Shown: positions 31,500-42,739 of the stretch, piece by piece
How positions within the stretch are numbered: position 1 is the stretch's first letter
Layout: each line of letters opens with the position of its first letter
Source: Blepharisma japonicum
Taxonomy: Eukaryota > Ciliophora > Heterotrichea > Heterotrichida > Blepharismidae
NCBI GenBank assembly: GCA_949751835.1
Contig: CATKHK010000030.1
Span: forward strand, 395,336-459,335
Direction: 5' to 3'
Length of the DNA: 64,000 nt
Translations under genes and position numbers: made by a program
The notes under the pieces: generated by a model
Seen by the model: the letters and a program-made list of their open reading frames with translations, nothing else
Databases searched by the model: none
Told to the model about the DNA's origin: nothing

Positions 31500-31958
31500 A
31501 AACTTGGCTAGTTGCATGGAATATGCAGATCTGAGGGACTAATTCTATTGCGCAGAGACATGGGCTTGAACATGCAGAAAAACAAACATCTAAAAACATA
31601 AAATCTTGGGAAAATCCCTATTTTTGCAAATTGTTTTTTTGATTCAAATCCATTTTCTAAAGTTGTTACAAAAGAAGCCACAAAAGATTTTATAAATATT
31701 TTTGATAATTTCATTTGTTTCTTTGTAGCTACATTTGCTATATTTCATCAAATCCTCTAATGTTGAATATCTGAAGCGTTTAATTTTAAAACGTTTTCCA
31801 TAGCAGTATCAAGAATCTCTTCTCCATTATATTTTATCATTTTGTTGCACCTTGTTTCTGCCTTATTTATTTATTTGCTTGATATATTTCCCAAATTCAG
31901 CTTTAAAATTCTTTGATAATTTCATTTGTGTTAGTAATTGCTTCAATCTTAAAATTTT
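31500..31958 (-). pseudogene. decayed family B fragment (unit 1 copy)
   Basis: Minus-strand pieces match the intact B1 gene around residues 85-140: TNTNEIIKEF, a KMIKYN-like segment, then ENVLKLNA, which is identical to B1. Frames are broken repeatedly. The fragment stops at the octamer 31951-31958, where it is fused to the 5' part of a family A gene. Confidence 0.7.
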
Positions 31959-32616
31959 GACGATAATCTGCCGCAAACAAATAAATACAATTTTCATAAT
32001 AGGCACAGGCAGGAAAAGTATGATTTGAGATAGAAGGTAAAAATCTTTTAATTGATAAAGATTTTAGATCAATTATGCAACAAATTCCAGATTTATCTTC
32101 ACGATTTTCATAATAAAAGAATAACTCAGAGTTAGGAAGCTGGCAAAAGCATGATCCAGAATAAGTTTTAATGTCTAAATCTAATGCAACTCTATTCCAC
32201 TTTTTTAATTTAGTGTCATAAAATCCAAGATATTTGTTCTTATGTTTATTTTTGATATTAACATAATATATAAATCTTGAATCAAAATCATACTGATCCT
32301 TAAATTCGCAAATTTTATTGGTAATTTCTGCAAGTTTTGCTGATAAGCTTGCACACTGCAATTTAGCATCACTATTTATTTCACATAAATATTTTAATTC
32401 ATTGTCAAACGATTTTAATTTTTCAAGGTCTTCTTCAAGTAAAAGTATTTTAGAATTAAATTCCTCTAATTTATAGCAACTAATGAATCTTGAAGAGTAT
32501 TCTAATAATACATTTTGGTATTTTTCTTTAATTTCTAAGAGCTTTGTAAGCTTTTCATTTATGTCTTTAATTGCAATGCATGAATTTTCAAAATCTGATC
32601 TTTTCCTTCTAATCAT
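31903..32616 (-). pseudogene. chimeric family A::B reading frame at the duplication junction
   Basis: The 237-residue frame begins MIRRKRSDFENSC and follows A2 closely for about 220 residues up to the ADYRQNF kelch blade. It then switches to family B sequence (KIEAITNTNEIIKEF) and stops. The switch falls on the octamer aaaatttt at 31951-31958, present in both parents. The product would lack about 150 residues of the kelch region. It is a by-product of the tandem duplication rather than a normal family member; it may still be transcribed, since the A promoter region was copied too. Confidence 0.8.
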
Positions 32617-33029
32617 TATATTTTTATTAATAGCAGCTTTTGTTAAACGCGTAAAAAAATATTAAACATATGAAATGAAAAATATAAGTAATTATAAATT
32701 TAAACCGTTCAAGCTTAAATAATTGCTGAATTGCGCCGAAACCTTGAAATCAATATATCTTCTTCAACACAAGTGTTCCTATTTTCGCTGAATTTTCACT
32801 CCAGCTATTGAAGCAAATAATTCCTTTTTGACTCACATTGCAGTAAGCATGGTGCTTGTATGGTCCGAGATAGTCCATAATCAAAAATAAAGGAAGCCCT
32901 CATCAGACTGTGCCTCCTTAATTCTTGATCCAAGATCGATAACTTTAAGTGCATTCACCAAAGCAAAAGTTTTTAAAAAGTTAACTCTTTATAAATAATG
33001 GGCATCAAAGTTAATTGTATTCATAGTGG

Positions 33030-33125
33030 TAAGAGTTTTGCACACTTTTTATTTAAGTCTTCAACTACATTTCATGAACTTTCAAAATCTGATCTTTCTT
33101 TTAATCATTATATTTTTATCAATAA
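33030..33125 (-). pseudogene. remnant of a family A 5' end
   Basis: The minus strand carries a decayed version of the A start (compare the ends around 27850-27905): the block coding for IKRKRSDFE and the upstream AT-rich leader are recognisable, but bases are missing and the frame is lost. Confidence 0.6.
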
Positions 33126-33149
33126 CAGCTATCATTAAACTGTTTTGAA

Positions 33150-33800
33150 GCTTAAACTAAATAAATTCTGGCCTACTGAAAAGTAATTTTTTTAATTCTT
33201 GTTCACACATAATATATCGATTTAATAAAAAAACTATTAATTATGCTTATCCAATATTATAAATCAATATTTCATATCTTAATATTCTTGTCGATATCGC
33301 CAATAGTAATAAAATACCCCATTTTTGAGATTTTAATTTTGTCTCCTCTTTCATGAGCAAAATTTCGTTTGGATTACTTTCTCCAAAATAATGCTTTTAC
33401 TATCATGTGACCATACTATTGACATCAGATAGTAATCGTGTCAAATTTCTTTAACTATCATAATTCTTTTAGCATCTGTCCCTTAGATATCAAATATTTA
33501 TTTTTGTTTGATGTTGACATCAAATTAAAATTTTCCATATGGCGACTGCATTATAAAATCGTAATTGTCATCTATTTTATATTTAGCTAATTGCTTCTGA
33601 TTTTCTTCACCTCAAGTTCTTATATTTTTATCATTTAAAGAAATGATAAAATTTTCGAATTTGGATAAACACCACTCAGTACTCTGCTTTATTTTGTATT
33701 CAAATTAGATTTTAAAATAAAAATTAGTTGGTTGCTATCAATATCTCATATTTCCACACAGCGTGAATCTCTATATGAAAGTATTTTTTACTATCAGAAG
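33150..33800 (-). pseudogene. decayed 3' fragment of a family C gene
   Basis: Corresponds to about the last 200 residues of C1/C2, including the 3' flank and the blade with the gcgacc/gtgacc WSPDSKS-type segment. It is riddled with small indels. It sits between the spacer copy and C2 and is absent from unit 1, so it is an older copy of the block. From about 33800 to 34160 nothing further is recognised. Confidence 0.7.
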
Positions 33801-34257
33801 GAAATTCAGAAAATAGCTGACACAATTTATTATTAGCTGAAACATTTAGCTGTAAATCATAGAATTCGATGCATTTAAAACAACTCAATAAATGAATAGA
33901 ATATCTGTGAATAGAGATAGATGATAATCAGCTTTTGAATGACTGTTATTTTATGAATTGCAATAATGTGGAGCATTTAATCATATTATTGAATAAAGAT
34001 TTGGAATACACTAAACTAAATTTTATTGCAGAGGTATGCAAAACGGATAAAATAGAGGTACGCTGAAAAAATTAGAGAAGTAGTTTCAAAGATCAAGATT
34101 TTATTTATAGCTTAATACAAATGAAGTAAAGTAATGCTATTGACAAGGAAATTATATTTTTAGAGGCTTAAATTAAATAAATTCTGGCATACTGAAATTT
34201 ATTTTTTGATACTCGTCCACACATAATATAACGAATTAATGAAAACTATTTATATGT

Positions 34258-36747
34258 CTATCTAATATTATTATCAAATTTTCATATTTTAATATTTTTG
34301 TCGTATTTGCCAATAGTAAAAAAATGCCCCATTTTTGAGATTTTAATATTTTTTATAATTTCTCTATGCTCATAAGCAGTCATTGTTTTGATCGCTTTTC
34401 CTGTATCATAATCTCATTCTATTATTTTTCCATTGTTATTTCCAGCAATAATACTCTTACTGTCAGGCGACCACACTATTGAAAACAGAAAGTAATCATG
34501 TAAAATTTCTTTAACTTTCGTAATTCTTTTAATATCTCCTAAATATAAAATATTTATTTTCCATCTACGATGACAACAAAATAAAAATTTTCCACATGGT
34601 GACTGTCTTATAAAATCGTAGCTATTATCTATTTTAGATTTAGCTAATTGTTTCTGACTTTTTACATCTCAAGTTCTAATATATTTATTATCTAAAGAAA
34701 TGACAAAATTTCCGAATTTGGATCAACACCAATTAGTGCTATCTTTCAACTTAGGTTTTAAAACAGAAATTATTTGATTGCTATCAATATCTCATATTTC
34801 CACACAACTCAAATCTCCTAATGAGAGAATTTTTTTACCATCAGAAGAAAATTCAATCCTTATGGGCATTACATTCGTTTTGATTACCTTAAATAGAGAT
34901 CCATCATAAATATTTCAAAATTTAATCATACTTTGGCAGCTTGTAGAGGCTAAAACAGTATCATATATTGCTATCGAATAGTTGCAATTTGAGCAGCAAG
35001 CCATAAATCTTTTTAAAATTTTTTGATTTTCAGTTAGAAATATTGATATCCATCTTTTGCAACTTAAAGCAACAAACAATTGGCTATCAAATGAAAAAGA
35101 AATCTTTATTATTTCTTCCCTTCAATACGATTTCTTATTAACTTCTTCATTAAATTGAATCTTTCAATTTTTGAGGCTAAAAAGAGTATTGTTGGCAAGT
35201 AAATATTTCCCTTTTGGATGAAAATCAAGGATATCTTTTCTAAAAAATGGAGAATACTCTTTCCCTTTAGACAAATTAATAACTTTTTCTATCCAATCAG
35301 TCTCTATAGCAATATATCTCCCACAATGAGAAAACTTAATATAAAAATGATTTGTAAAAATAACTAGCGGTTCTAGCTTTTCAAAATCGTAAAGAGCTAA
35401 ATCTTTTTTTCCTGTAGGAATAGCTATATATTTACGATTAAAAGATATACCCACTTTGCGATGATCTAATCCATCAAAATGAATTATTTCCGTTCTTCTA
35501 GGCAAATTTCATATACTTAAATTGTTATCATTTCAAATTATCAAATTTTCTCCTGAAGGTGTAAAGCTCGCAAATTGTAAATTTGGATCCAATCATCTAA
35601 TTTCATTTATTATTTTTTTGGTTTTTATGCTATAAATTTTCACAATTGTTTTTGCACCAGTAGATTTTCAAATTAAGCAAAGATAGTTATTGCAAGGTGA
35701 AAAACAGCAAAATGTTCCAGTATTCGAAAATTTGCCAATTTGAAGCTTAGTAGAAGTATCTCACAATATTCTTTTCTCATAATCACTTGAAACTAAATAT
35801 TTTCCATCATCAGAAAACAATAAGAAGTTTATAAATGTATCACTCTCTATTAATTGAGTAATTTCCTCATAAGTTTTTGCATCATAAAGAAATATTTTTG
35901 ATTTTTTAGCAATTGCAAGAAATCTACCACAAGGAGAAAATTGCATAATTTGAGCTCATTCTCCTAAATCTAAATCTTTCCCAAAGTTAACATTAAGCAT
36001 GCTACAATTTCTAAAATCGGAGTTATAGATATGAGCTCTTGAGAAATTAACCCCATCAAGAAAGCTTGATTCAAAATTTGTATTAATAAATAAACCCCAT
36101 GATAAATCTGCATTCGGAATTTTTATATTGCTTAAATCTTTATTTTTAAATGAGAATCCAGATTTATTGAGAAGCGTAATTGAGTTACTTGCTGCAATGC
36201 TGATTGAGTCTGATATTTTTGATTCTAAAACGATATTATAAAGATTATCTTTTATTTCTTCTGTAAGAAGGTTTTCGATATAACTTCTTATTTTTCTATA
36301 ATCATTTAAATCAATTTTATTCAAATAACTCTCTTTTATGGAATCGAAAGAATTTGTGCTTGCCAAGGATTGGATAATTTTTTTAGCCAAAATTAAATTA
36401 ACTTGTTCTTTGCTAAAACATACTCATTCATTCACGTAAAACCATTTTATCAAGCTTATTTTTTCTTTTTCTTTAATTTGGTATAAAGAGTTAAATGCTG
36501 CTGTTTCTTCAAAGACATTCTCTAAATTTCTTTTAAATGCTTTATTAATTTCTATAATTTGTTTAAGAGTCATATCTCTTTTATGATATTTAATGCTAAC
36601 CTGCATTTTTCTGACTTGATCGATAAAAGAATTAATTTTGGCTTTTATTAGATTTCTTTTTTTGTTAAACCTGTTGTAAACTCTCATTTTATTTCCTTTT
36701 GCTTCAAAGTCACAACCGAAAAGTTCGATGCCTTTACTAGTGTGCAT
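34258..36747 (-). CDS. family C protein, WD40 array (copy C2)
   Basis: 829 residues from ATG 36747 to TAG 34258, in one frame with TGA as Trp. It matches C1 along its whole length, including the helical domain, the pentapeptide-like ladder and every blade. Differences are few: for example the NERVC arginine codon CGA of C1 is TGA (Trp) here, the segment after NFGK reads DLDLGEWAQIMQ instead of VDLGFGIKTRII, and the end reads GKYDKNIKIW instead of GGYEQNIKIW. The frame has stayed open in spite of these changes, which suggests that both copies are under some coding constraint or that the duplication is recent. Confidence 0.8.
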
Positions 36748-37439
36748 ATTGATTATTAAAATGCTGGGTTATTTGTATAAATTATTCAGTGAATTATAAA
36801 TTTAAAATTAATCTTTTTAGTTTTGCTATTTTTATTAGCACTAAACACAGCAGGTAACAAAAATTTGAAAAATTAACATTGGCAAATATTTTCTTCTATT
36901 TTTAAAAGGATCATTACCCATTTAATATTTAATTGTTTTGAAATTCTACATTTTATTTTTCTATTTTGATTTCTTTAATCAATCTTATATGAAATTTATG
37001 GCTTAATTGCATAATACAGATGAAGCTAATTCATTATATACGCTATTTTATCAATATCTAGTAATTTTTAATTTATTAAACAATTTTGGTTTAAAACAAA
37101 TTTATAAACTTGATGTTTCTTAAAACGATAAGACATTAAAGCACATTAAATTAAGCATTTAAAGTGTTAGACTCTAGCGCAACTTTTAAGTAGCTTAACT
37201 AGTGATGGAAAATGTCAAATGAAGGGAAGGGATATAAGGAGAGTAAAGGATGATTGAGAAATTTCTATGGGATAAATGATAATTATAATTAAACTAAGCT
37301 AAATGAGCTCTATCCAAATATAAAATCTAATAGAAATAGAAATTTATTTATAAAAGAGAAATTTAATTTTAGCCTTTAAAACAAATAAGCAATTATGTAT
37401 CTATAAATATGTTGATGGTAAATGTTTTCTAACTTGGCT

Positions 37440-37967
37440 AGTTGCATGGAATATGCAGATTAGAGCGACAATTCTATTCCGCAGAGACATGGGCTTGAAC
37501 ATGCAGAAAAACCAACATCTAAAAAACATAAAATCCTAGAAAAATCCCTATTTTTGTATTTGTTCGTTTGATTCAATTCCATTTTCTAAAGTTGCTACAA
37601 AAGGTTTTTATAAATATTTTTGATAACTACATTTGTTTCTTTTAGCTACATTTGCTTATATTTCATCAAATTCTCTAATGTTGAATATCTGAAGCGTTTA
37701 ATTTTAAAACGTTTTCCATGCCGGTTTCGTAGCAGTATCAAGAACCTATTCTCCATTATAGATTTTAATCATTTTGTTGTACCTAATTTCTGCCTTATTT
37801 ATTTGCTTGATATATTTCTCAAATTCAGCTTTAAAATTCTTGATAATTTCATTTGCGTTAGTAATTGCTTCAATCTTAAAATTTTCCTTTTTAAGCGTTA
37901 TTAGCTTATCGATGATTGATTGCCTCATTTCTTTTCCTGGTTTAAGTACTAGAGGCTGCATACTCAC
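37440..37967 (-). pseudogene. decayed family B fragment (unit 2 copy)
   Basis: The best frame (73 residues at 37746-37967) reads VLKPGKEMRQSIIDKL, then NFKIEAITNANEIIKNF and KYIKQINKAEIRYNKMIKI, matching the coiled coil of B1 (LKPADEIKQPLISKL, TEASEIIINFKATFGKYMDQIN). There is no B-box start, and further pieces downstream are out of frame. Confidence 0.75.
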
Positions 37968-38039
37968 TGATAAATTTATTTTTATTGTTACGATAATAAT
38001 TCTAATTCAGGACTCATGTTTACAATTTACAAAAATAAA

Positions 38040-38165
38040 AATTATAAGCAGATGCAAAATTCAAAAATAAATTATTATGCTAGTCCTATTTTTTATAATA
38101 ATTTCATCTATTTAATAGGAGGAAACAACAATCAGGTTGAAAGGTATGATTTTAATTAGCTGAAT
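38040..38165 (+). pseudogene. family B kelch-blade remnant on the plus strand
   Basis: FYNNFIYLIGGNNNQVERYDFN followed by TAG corresponds to HYNFVYLLGGQSKLAERYDL of B1, but nothing before or after it is in frame. It lies in the opposite orientation to the fragment at 37440-37967 and 28 bp before rpiB. Confidence 0.7.
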
Positions 38166-38192
38166 TTTTAATAAGATGTATTAATTAGGTTA

Positions 38193-38645
38193 ATGGAAAA
38201 TATAACCATTGCAGTGGGGTGTGACCATGAAGGACATGATATGAAAGTGCAGCTTGTGCAATATCTCAGCGGAAAAGGAATTTCCATTATTGATGTCGGT
38301 ACAAATGACTCCACTAATGCTGTTGATTATCCAGTATATGCAAAACTAGTTTGCGATAAAGTTCTTTCAGGTGAAGCTCAAAGAGGATTATTAATTTGTG
38401 AGTCAGGAATTGGCATGTCAATGGCAGCTAATCGTTATAAAGGTATTCGCTGTGCTGTTTGCCATGACTATTTTGGAGTTCAAATGACAAGAGAGCACAA
38501 TGATTGCAACGTCTTAGCTTTGGGTGGCAAGGTCATTGGCATAGAAGTGGCAAAGCAATTGGTAGACACGTATCTTTCAACACGCTTTTTAAGCGAACAC
38601 CCTAATCACCCTAGAAGAGTCAATTTACTAAACTCTTATCCTTAG
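38193..38645 (+). CDS. rpiB: ribose-5-phosphate isomerase B
   Basis: 150 residues, the usual length. It interconverts ribose-5-phosphate and ribulose-5-phosphate in the pentose phosphate pathway. AVGCDHEGHDMK at residues 7-18 holds the Asp11-His12 pair. LLICESGIGMSMAANR at 66-81 holds catalytic Cys69 and the phosphate-binding GIGMS loop, although the usual CGTG reads CESG. REHNDCNVLALGG at 100-112 is the RpiB/LacAB signature. RpiB is the bacterial-type isomerase, found in scattered protists, so an old transfer is possible. It is the only well-conserved gene between 24 and 64 kb and is flanked on both sides by family B debris. No TGA, no intron. Confidence 0.94.
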   Translation: MENITIAVGCDHEGHDMKVQLVQYLSGKGISIIDVGTNDSTNAVDYPVYAKLVCDKVLSGEAQRGLLICESGIGMSMAANRYKGIRCAVCHDYFGVQMTREHNDCNVLALGGKVIGIEVAKQLVDTYLSTRFLSEHPNHPRRVNLLNSYP

Positions 38646-38689
38646 AAAAAATTAAAAATTATTAATCAGTTTACAAATTAAACGGAGTG

Positions 38690-38990
38690 AAGTAATTTCT
38701 TATTGATCTCACAGAGGTGTTTTAGCTATAAAATTTCAATTTCAATATATCCTACTGCAATATCTTGATAAGTAGCCCGAATGATCTTATTAAAGGTATT
38801 GAACTTATACCCAATCCAACCCCAATTCAGATTATAGCTGAATTAAATTCTATCATATCTTCTAGATAAAAAGAGATAAAAAGCATCCCAATCCCACTGA
38901 AATGCTCCCAATAATCCCTAAGCCCCAAGCAATCATCAGAATTAGAATTGTTTTTGATGGCCTAAAGGCCAAATTAAATTTTTATTAAGC
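38690..38990 (-). pseudogene. possible decayed two-helix membrane protein
   Basis: The minus strand encodes ILILMIAWGLGIIGSISVG in one frame and, after a TAG, FNSAIIWIGVGLGISSIP in another. Both are membrane-helix-like and lie next to each other, as if one small protein had suffered a frameshift. No 15-16 nt intron joins them. Family unknown. Confidence 0.3.
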
Positions 38991-39083
38991 AATAAATTCA
39001 GCTGAGCTCTGTCTTGTAATCAATTTTTCATATAAATATAATCTGCTGTGCAATCTTTAGAAAGGAAAAGCATATCCAAAAAA

Positions 39084-39620
39084 ATGAATCCTCGCTCTGA
39101 ATTAGAACAAATCCTAAGGATGCAAGAACTGACAAAACAAGCTCAGGCATCAATAAATGCCAAAGAGGAGATTTAAGGGAACTATCATCAAATCTTGCAT
39201 AAAATAATCAAGCAGTTAAGCTTAATTGTAAAAAAATCACGAAGTCTCTTATCAATCTTTCGATGGCTTGAGTATTAAAATTCCTAGTAAAACATATAGA
39301 ATCATATTTGCATATGGCTTACTGTCGAGCGATCTTTTGCAGATAAAACAAGACTGTAGAGTTGTGAGATTTATAAGTGGACGCGTTACTGAATTCAATA
39401 AATTAGACTCCATTTTAAATAGCTAACGGACTTTTGATAGCAGGTAAATTAGCGTTATATGCTAAAAGAAAATGTTTAGGAAAGCATGACTCAACTACCT
39501 CTCGGTCTAAATTTTACTCACTGCTGAAATGCACAATATAGAGATTCAATAATTATATCAAACTATTCTATTCCAAAAGTTGTAAAAATATAGCATCCCT
39601 CAAAATAGATACCAAAAAGC
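39084..39620 (+). pseudogene. debris: 30-residue ORF and family B kelch remnant
   Basis: ATG 39084 opens a 30-residue frame (MNPRSELEQILRMQELTKQA...) ending at TAA 39174; further codons beyond the stop look coding-like but break again. From about 39450 the sequence resembles B1 after its kelch blade (LPLGLNF versus LPQGLDF), without a continuous frame. The stretch up to 40033 holds nothing else that I can identify. Confidence 0.45.
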
Positions 39621-40033
39621 TCCAATTTGACATTAAATGGTGAAAAAAATTGAAGCTGGACTCTGCAAAAACTAATAGCCTTACAGCTAATTGTAGCCAT
39701 CCTGCATTGCTTATTATAAGGTTTCATTAACTCAAAACTAGCTCTGAAAGTTCGATCTCACATCAAAGCAAGCATCTCAGGTAACAATTTATAAAATAAA
39801 GAATTTATAACTTAATAAAACAGAACCATGCATTAACAAAATTGCGCTCATCATTTCTTCATACGATTATAATAAGTATTTTTAAGTTCCTAATAAAAAG
39901 AAAATAGCCATAATGCGTTTGGTATTCCAATCCACCTTAAAAGGAAGCATATTGACTACTCCAATTAAAAATTTACTAAAGCCTTTATTTTATAAATTTA
40001 TTAATCAATTAGCCATAATCAATTCTACAAAAA

Positions 40034-41347
40034 ATGAAGACATACCGCTGCTTTAAAGATAATTGTCACAGCAGGCAATTGGGTAAATGCAATTGCGAAG
40101 AAGAAACCTTATCTTGCAAAGATCATGTTGGGGAACATTTATTTAATTCCACTTTTAGGAATCATAATTTTTATAGGATAAGCTTAAAGCCAGCGGATGA
40201 AATCAAACAGCCGCTTATTTCCAAGCTAACAGAGCTCAAAAAAGATATTCAGATCTATAAAAAAAAAGTAATTACAGAAGCGAGTGAGATTATAATAAAC
40301 TTTAAAGCTACTTTTGGAAAATATATGGATCAAATCAATGAGGTTGATAAAAGATGTAGCAGGATTATTGAAATTTTGCATACTGGAGAAGAGATTCTTG
40401 ATGTTTTTAATAAAAATGATATCGAAAATGTGCTTAAACTTAATGCTCAGGAAATCAAGAAAGAAATAGCTGGATGAAGTATAGATAACTGCGATTTGGA
40501 TTGCAAAGAAATTAATACAACCATAAGTGAAATCTATGGAATTACTTTTGATCCTTTTAAAAAAACTATAGAAAATCATATTGAGTCAAATGAACTTTCA
40601 TTTTTCAGACATAATACTTCAAATTTTGCTACAATTAATTTAGATAATTTCCAAATTTCTTCGACACAAACTCTAGAAACTCAAGAAACGATTAGTGCGC
40701 ACTGTTCAAAATGCATACTTCCAGATGAAACTTATTTTTATTGCTGTAGTTATAAGTCCAATTCAGGTCTTGCTTTTACCATCGGTAAGGGTAAAAATGT
40801 TACTCAAATGCAAAAATCAAAAAATAAATCAAATAACTTAGTTGATTCTATATTTCATTATAATTTTGTTTATTTATTAGGAGGACAAAGCAAGTTGGCT
40901 GAAAGATATGATTTAGAAAAAAATATATGAGAAAGCTTAGCTCCGCTACCTCAAGGCTTAGACTTTAATGGTAGTCGCACTATATTGTTCAAAGACTGAA
41001 TTCTTATAGCTGCCGCTAAACTAGATAAAATGATAATTTATACTATTTCTCAAAATAATTACAAAGATGTTTCAAATTTAGTGCTGAATGGAGATATAAG
41101 CAAACTTCTGTTGAGTGGTAACAATAGGATTTATGTTATTGAAAAGGGACAGAGGATTTTTGAAAGTGCTAAAAATGATATTTCAAGTTGGATGCATATA
41201 GGCAGTAATAGCCTGCCTAATGGTTGCTATGAACTTCAATCAATTATAGTTCGCTATAAAGAATCTCTTTATTTTGTTGAATGCAATGATGAACTTTGGA
41301 AATTCGATCTTAAGTCAAAACAATTAGCTAAGGTAGCAACTGTCTAA
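40034..41347 (+). CDS. family B protein: B-box-like zinc region, coiled coil, kelch-like repeats (copy B1)
   Basis: 437 residues in one frame with TGA as Trp (EIAGWSIDN, EKNIWESLAPLPQ, FKDWILIAAA). The N-terminus has clustered Cys and His (CFKDNCHSRQLGKCNC, CKDHVGEH, NHNF), the pattern of a B-box zinc finger. Residues about 50-180 are a coiled coil, and from about 220 there are kelch-like blades (SIFHYNFVYLLGGQSKLAERYD, RIYVIEKGQRIFESA, SLYFVECNDELWKFD). The layout recalls TRIM-like proteins without a RING. The role may be as a scaffold or recognition factor; no direct evidence. It is the only intact B copy in the window, while at least four fragments lie upstream. Confidence 0.78.
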
Positions 41348-41620
41348 AATATAGGAACTCTTAATTTTAATTAACTATTTAGCAAATTGCAACTTTTAAT
41401 TCTAAATTCATTAAACTAGATTATATCATCTCTAAAATATTCTATAAAATATAAGAACCCGTTAAATAATTCAAAAAATTATTGGGTCCTCTGGGGTCTA
41501 AGTGGGTGTTTGCTCGTTAAAAGTTTTTTTTAACATATGAAAATCCGATATATGGACTTTGGTCATTAAAGGGTTTTTAATTTTTTGGAGTTAACCTATG
41601 AAGACTTATCAACAATAAAT
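41348..41620. other. spacer, nothing recognised
   Basis: AT-rich with a few G-runs (gggtcctctggggtctaag) but no frame or fold that I can support. Confidence 0.5.
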
Positions 41621-41708
41621 GACTCTCAAAAAATGAATCATTAGGTAAAATTGTAGTGATCTAGTGCCAAAAATATTGGGCCAAGTCTGAAAATTTTTAT
41701 CGCTCAAA
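41621..41708 (+). repeat. left arm of a degenerate inverted repeat
   Basis: From gactctcaaaaa through ccaaaaatattgggccaagt to the aaaatttttat block, it matches the reverse complement of 42595-42682 over about 88 bp with scattered differences. Confidence 0.75.
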
Positions 41709-42594
41709 AGCTTTCATTGCTAGGTCTTCAATTTTGAATAGATAAATCAAGCTCTTAACTAGATAGTGATGAATCTTTTTAAAATTGGATGATTTAGAAT
41801 TTTTTTGCCCTTTGATATTCTATTTTTGATAGTCGCTTAATAATTGATAAATAAAATAATTACTTTTTATCCTAGTGAATCTTATTGGTGAGTTTACCAA
41901 TCTCATTATTTTAGATGTTTAAAAATTCTGTGATTTGAGTTGAGCTTTGGATACAATTGGTGAGTATATAGGCCTTTAAACATATTCGGAAGTGCTTAAT
42001 ATCGATTATGAAGAAATCCCAAAGGAACTAAGAATCCAAAACAATTATTAAATATTGATATTTACAAAATTATTCAGTTAATGTTATCATAGTTAAAATC
42101 CTTGAATAAATCCTTCCTTCGAAAGTTACAAAAGCCCAGCCATGACCCGAATATATTCCATTTTCAGGTTTGGAGGAATTGACTCTAAATCGGGGTATTT
42201 TTTAAGATTCATATAGCAATGTTTCCATTCTCCTCTTTTACGTCTAAAAGATCTTTTTAGTTGAAAATTCCTCGAGACTTATTCTTTACACTCAAGGATT
42301 TGTTTATTGTTTTCAGAATTTTTTTTTATTTTCAAACCCGTTTGAAAAAGAGTTGCTGCAATTGTCATGGTCATTTTATTGCTTGGGCTCATAAAAGATG
42401 ATAAAAGCTTTTACGTCTCTTTTAGTCTGACGAATTTTCATATTTAAGGCAGATTTTGATTAGGACCTTAAAGGCTTGCTGATTATTATGGTCTTGAGTT
42501 TGTAATGTGTGACCAACCATCATGAGGATGTTTCATTTTTGATGATCCATTTCACCTATTAGATGGTGGGCGCCTTCTGGCTTCTCCTTCTTGA

Positions 42595-42682
42595 GCTTTG
42601 CACTATAAAAATTTTAAGACTTAGCCCAATATTTTTGGAACGACTTTGCTACAATTTACATAATGATTTGTTTTTGAGAGTC
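42595..42682 (-). repeat. right arm of a degenerate inverted repeat
   Basis: Reverse complement partner of 41621-41708. The 886 bp between the arms has no open frame on either strand with TGA as Trp, so if this is a mobile element it is non-autonomous or decayed. No clear target-site duplication is seen. Confidence 0.75.
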
Positions 42683-42739
42683 GTTACTTGATTGATATTA
42701 GATATTAGAAATTATTTTAATGCTGACATTTCAGCATTT

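Larger units (their letters stand above)
27240..31950. repeat. tandem duplication, unit 1
   Basis: Contains the 5' part of A2, a spacer, the whole C1 gene and a decayed B-family tail. The same order recurs at 31951-37877. The unit starts at an aaaatttt octamer in A2. Confidence 0.85.
31951..37877. repeat. tandem duplication, unit 2
   Basis: Same order as unit 1: A 5' part, spacer, C2, decayed B tail. It is about 1.2 kb longer because of extra decayed A and C fragments in the spacer (about 32.93-34.16 kb). It ends at the octamer 37878-37885, after which the rest of the B fragment continues. Confidence 0.85.

Noticed and set aside
39084-39176. 30-codon ORF as a functional small protein
   Set aside because: No conservation is visible, a stop interrupts a longer coding-like stretch, and the surroundings are gene debris; it was kept only as part of a pseudogene entry.
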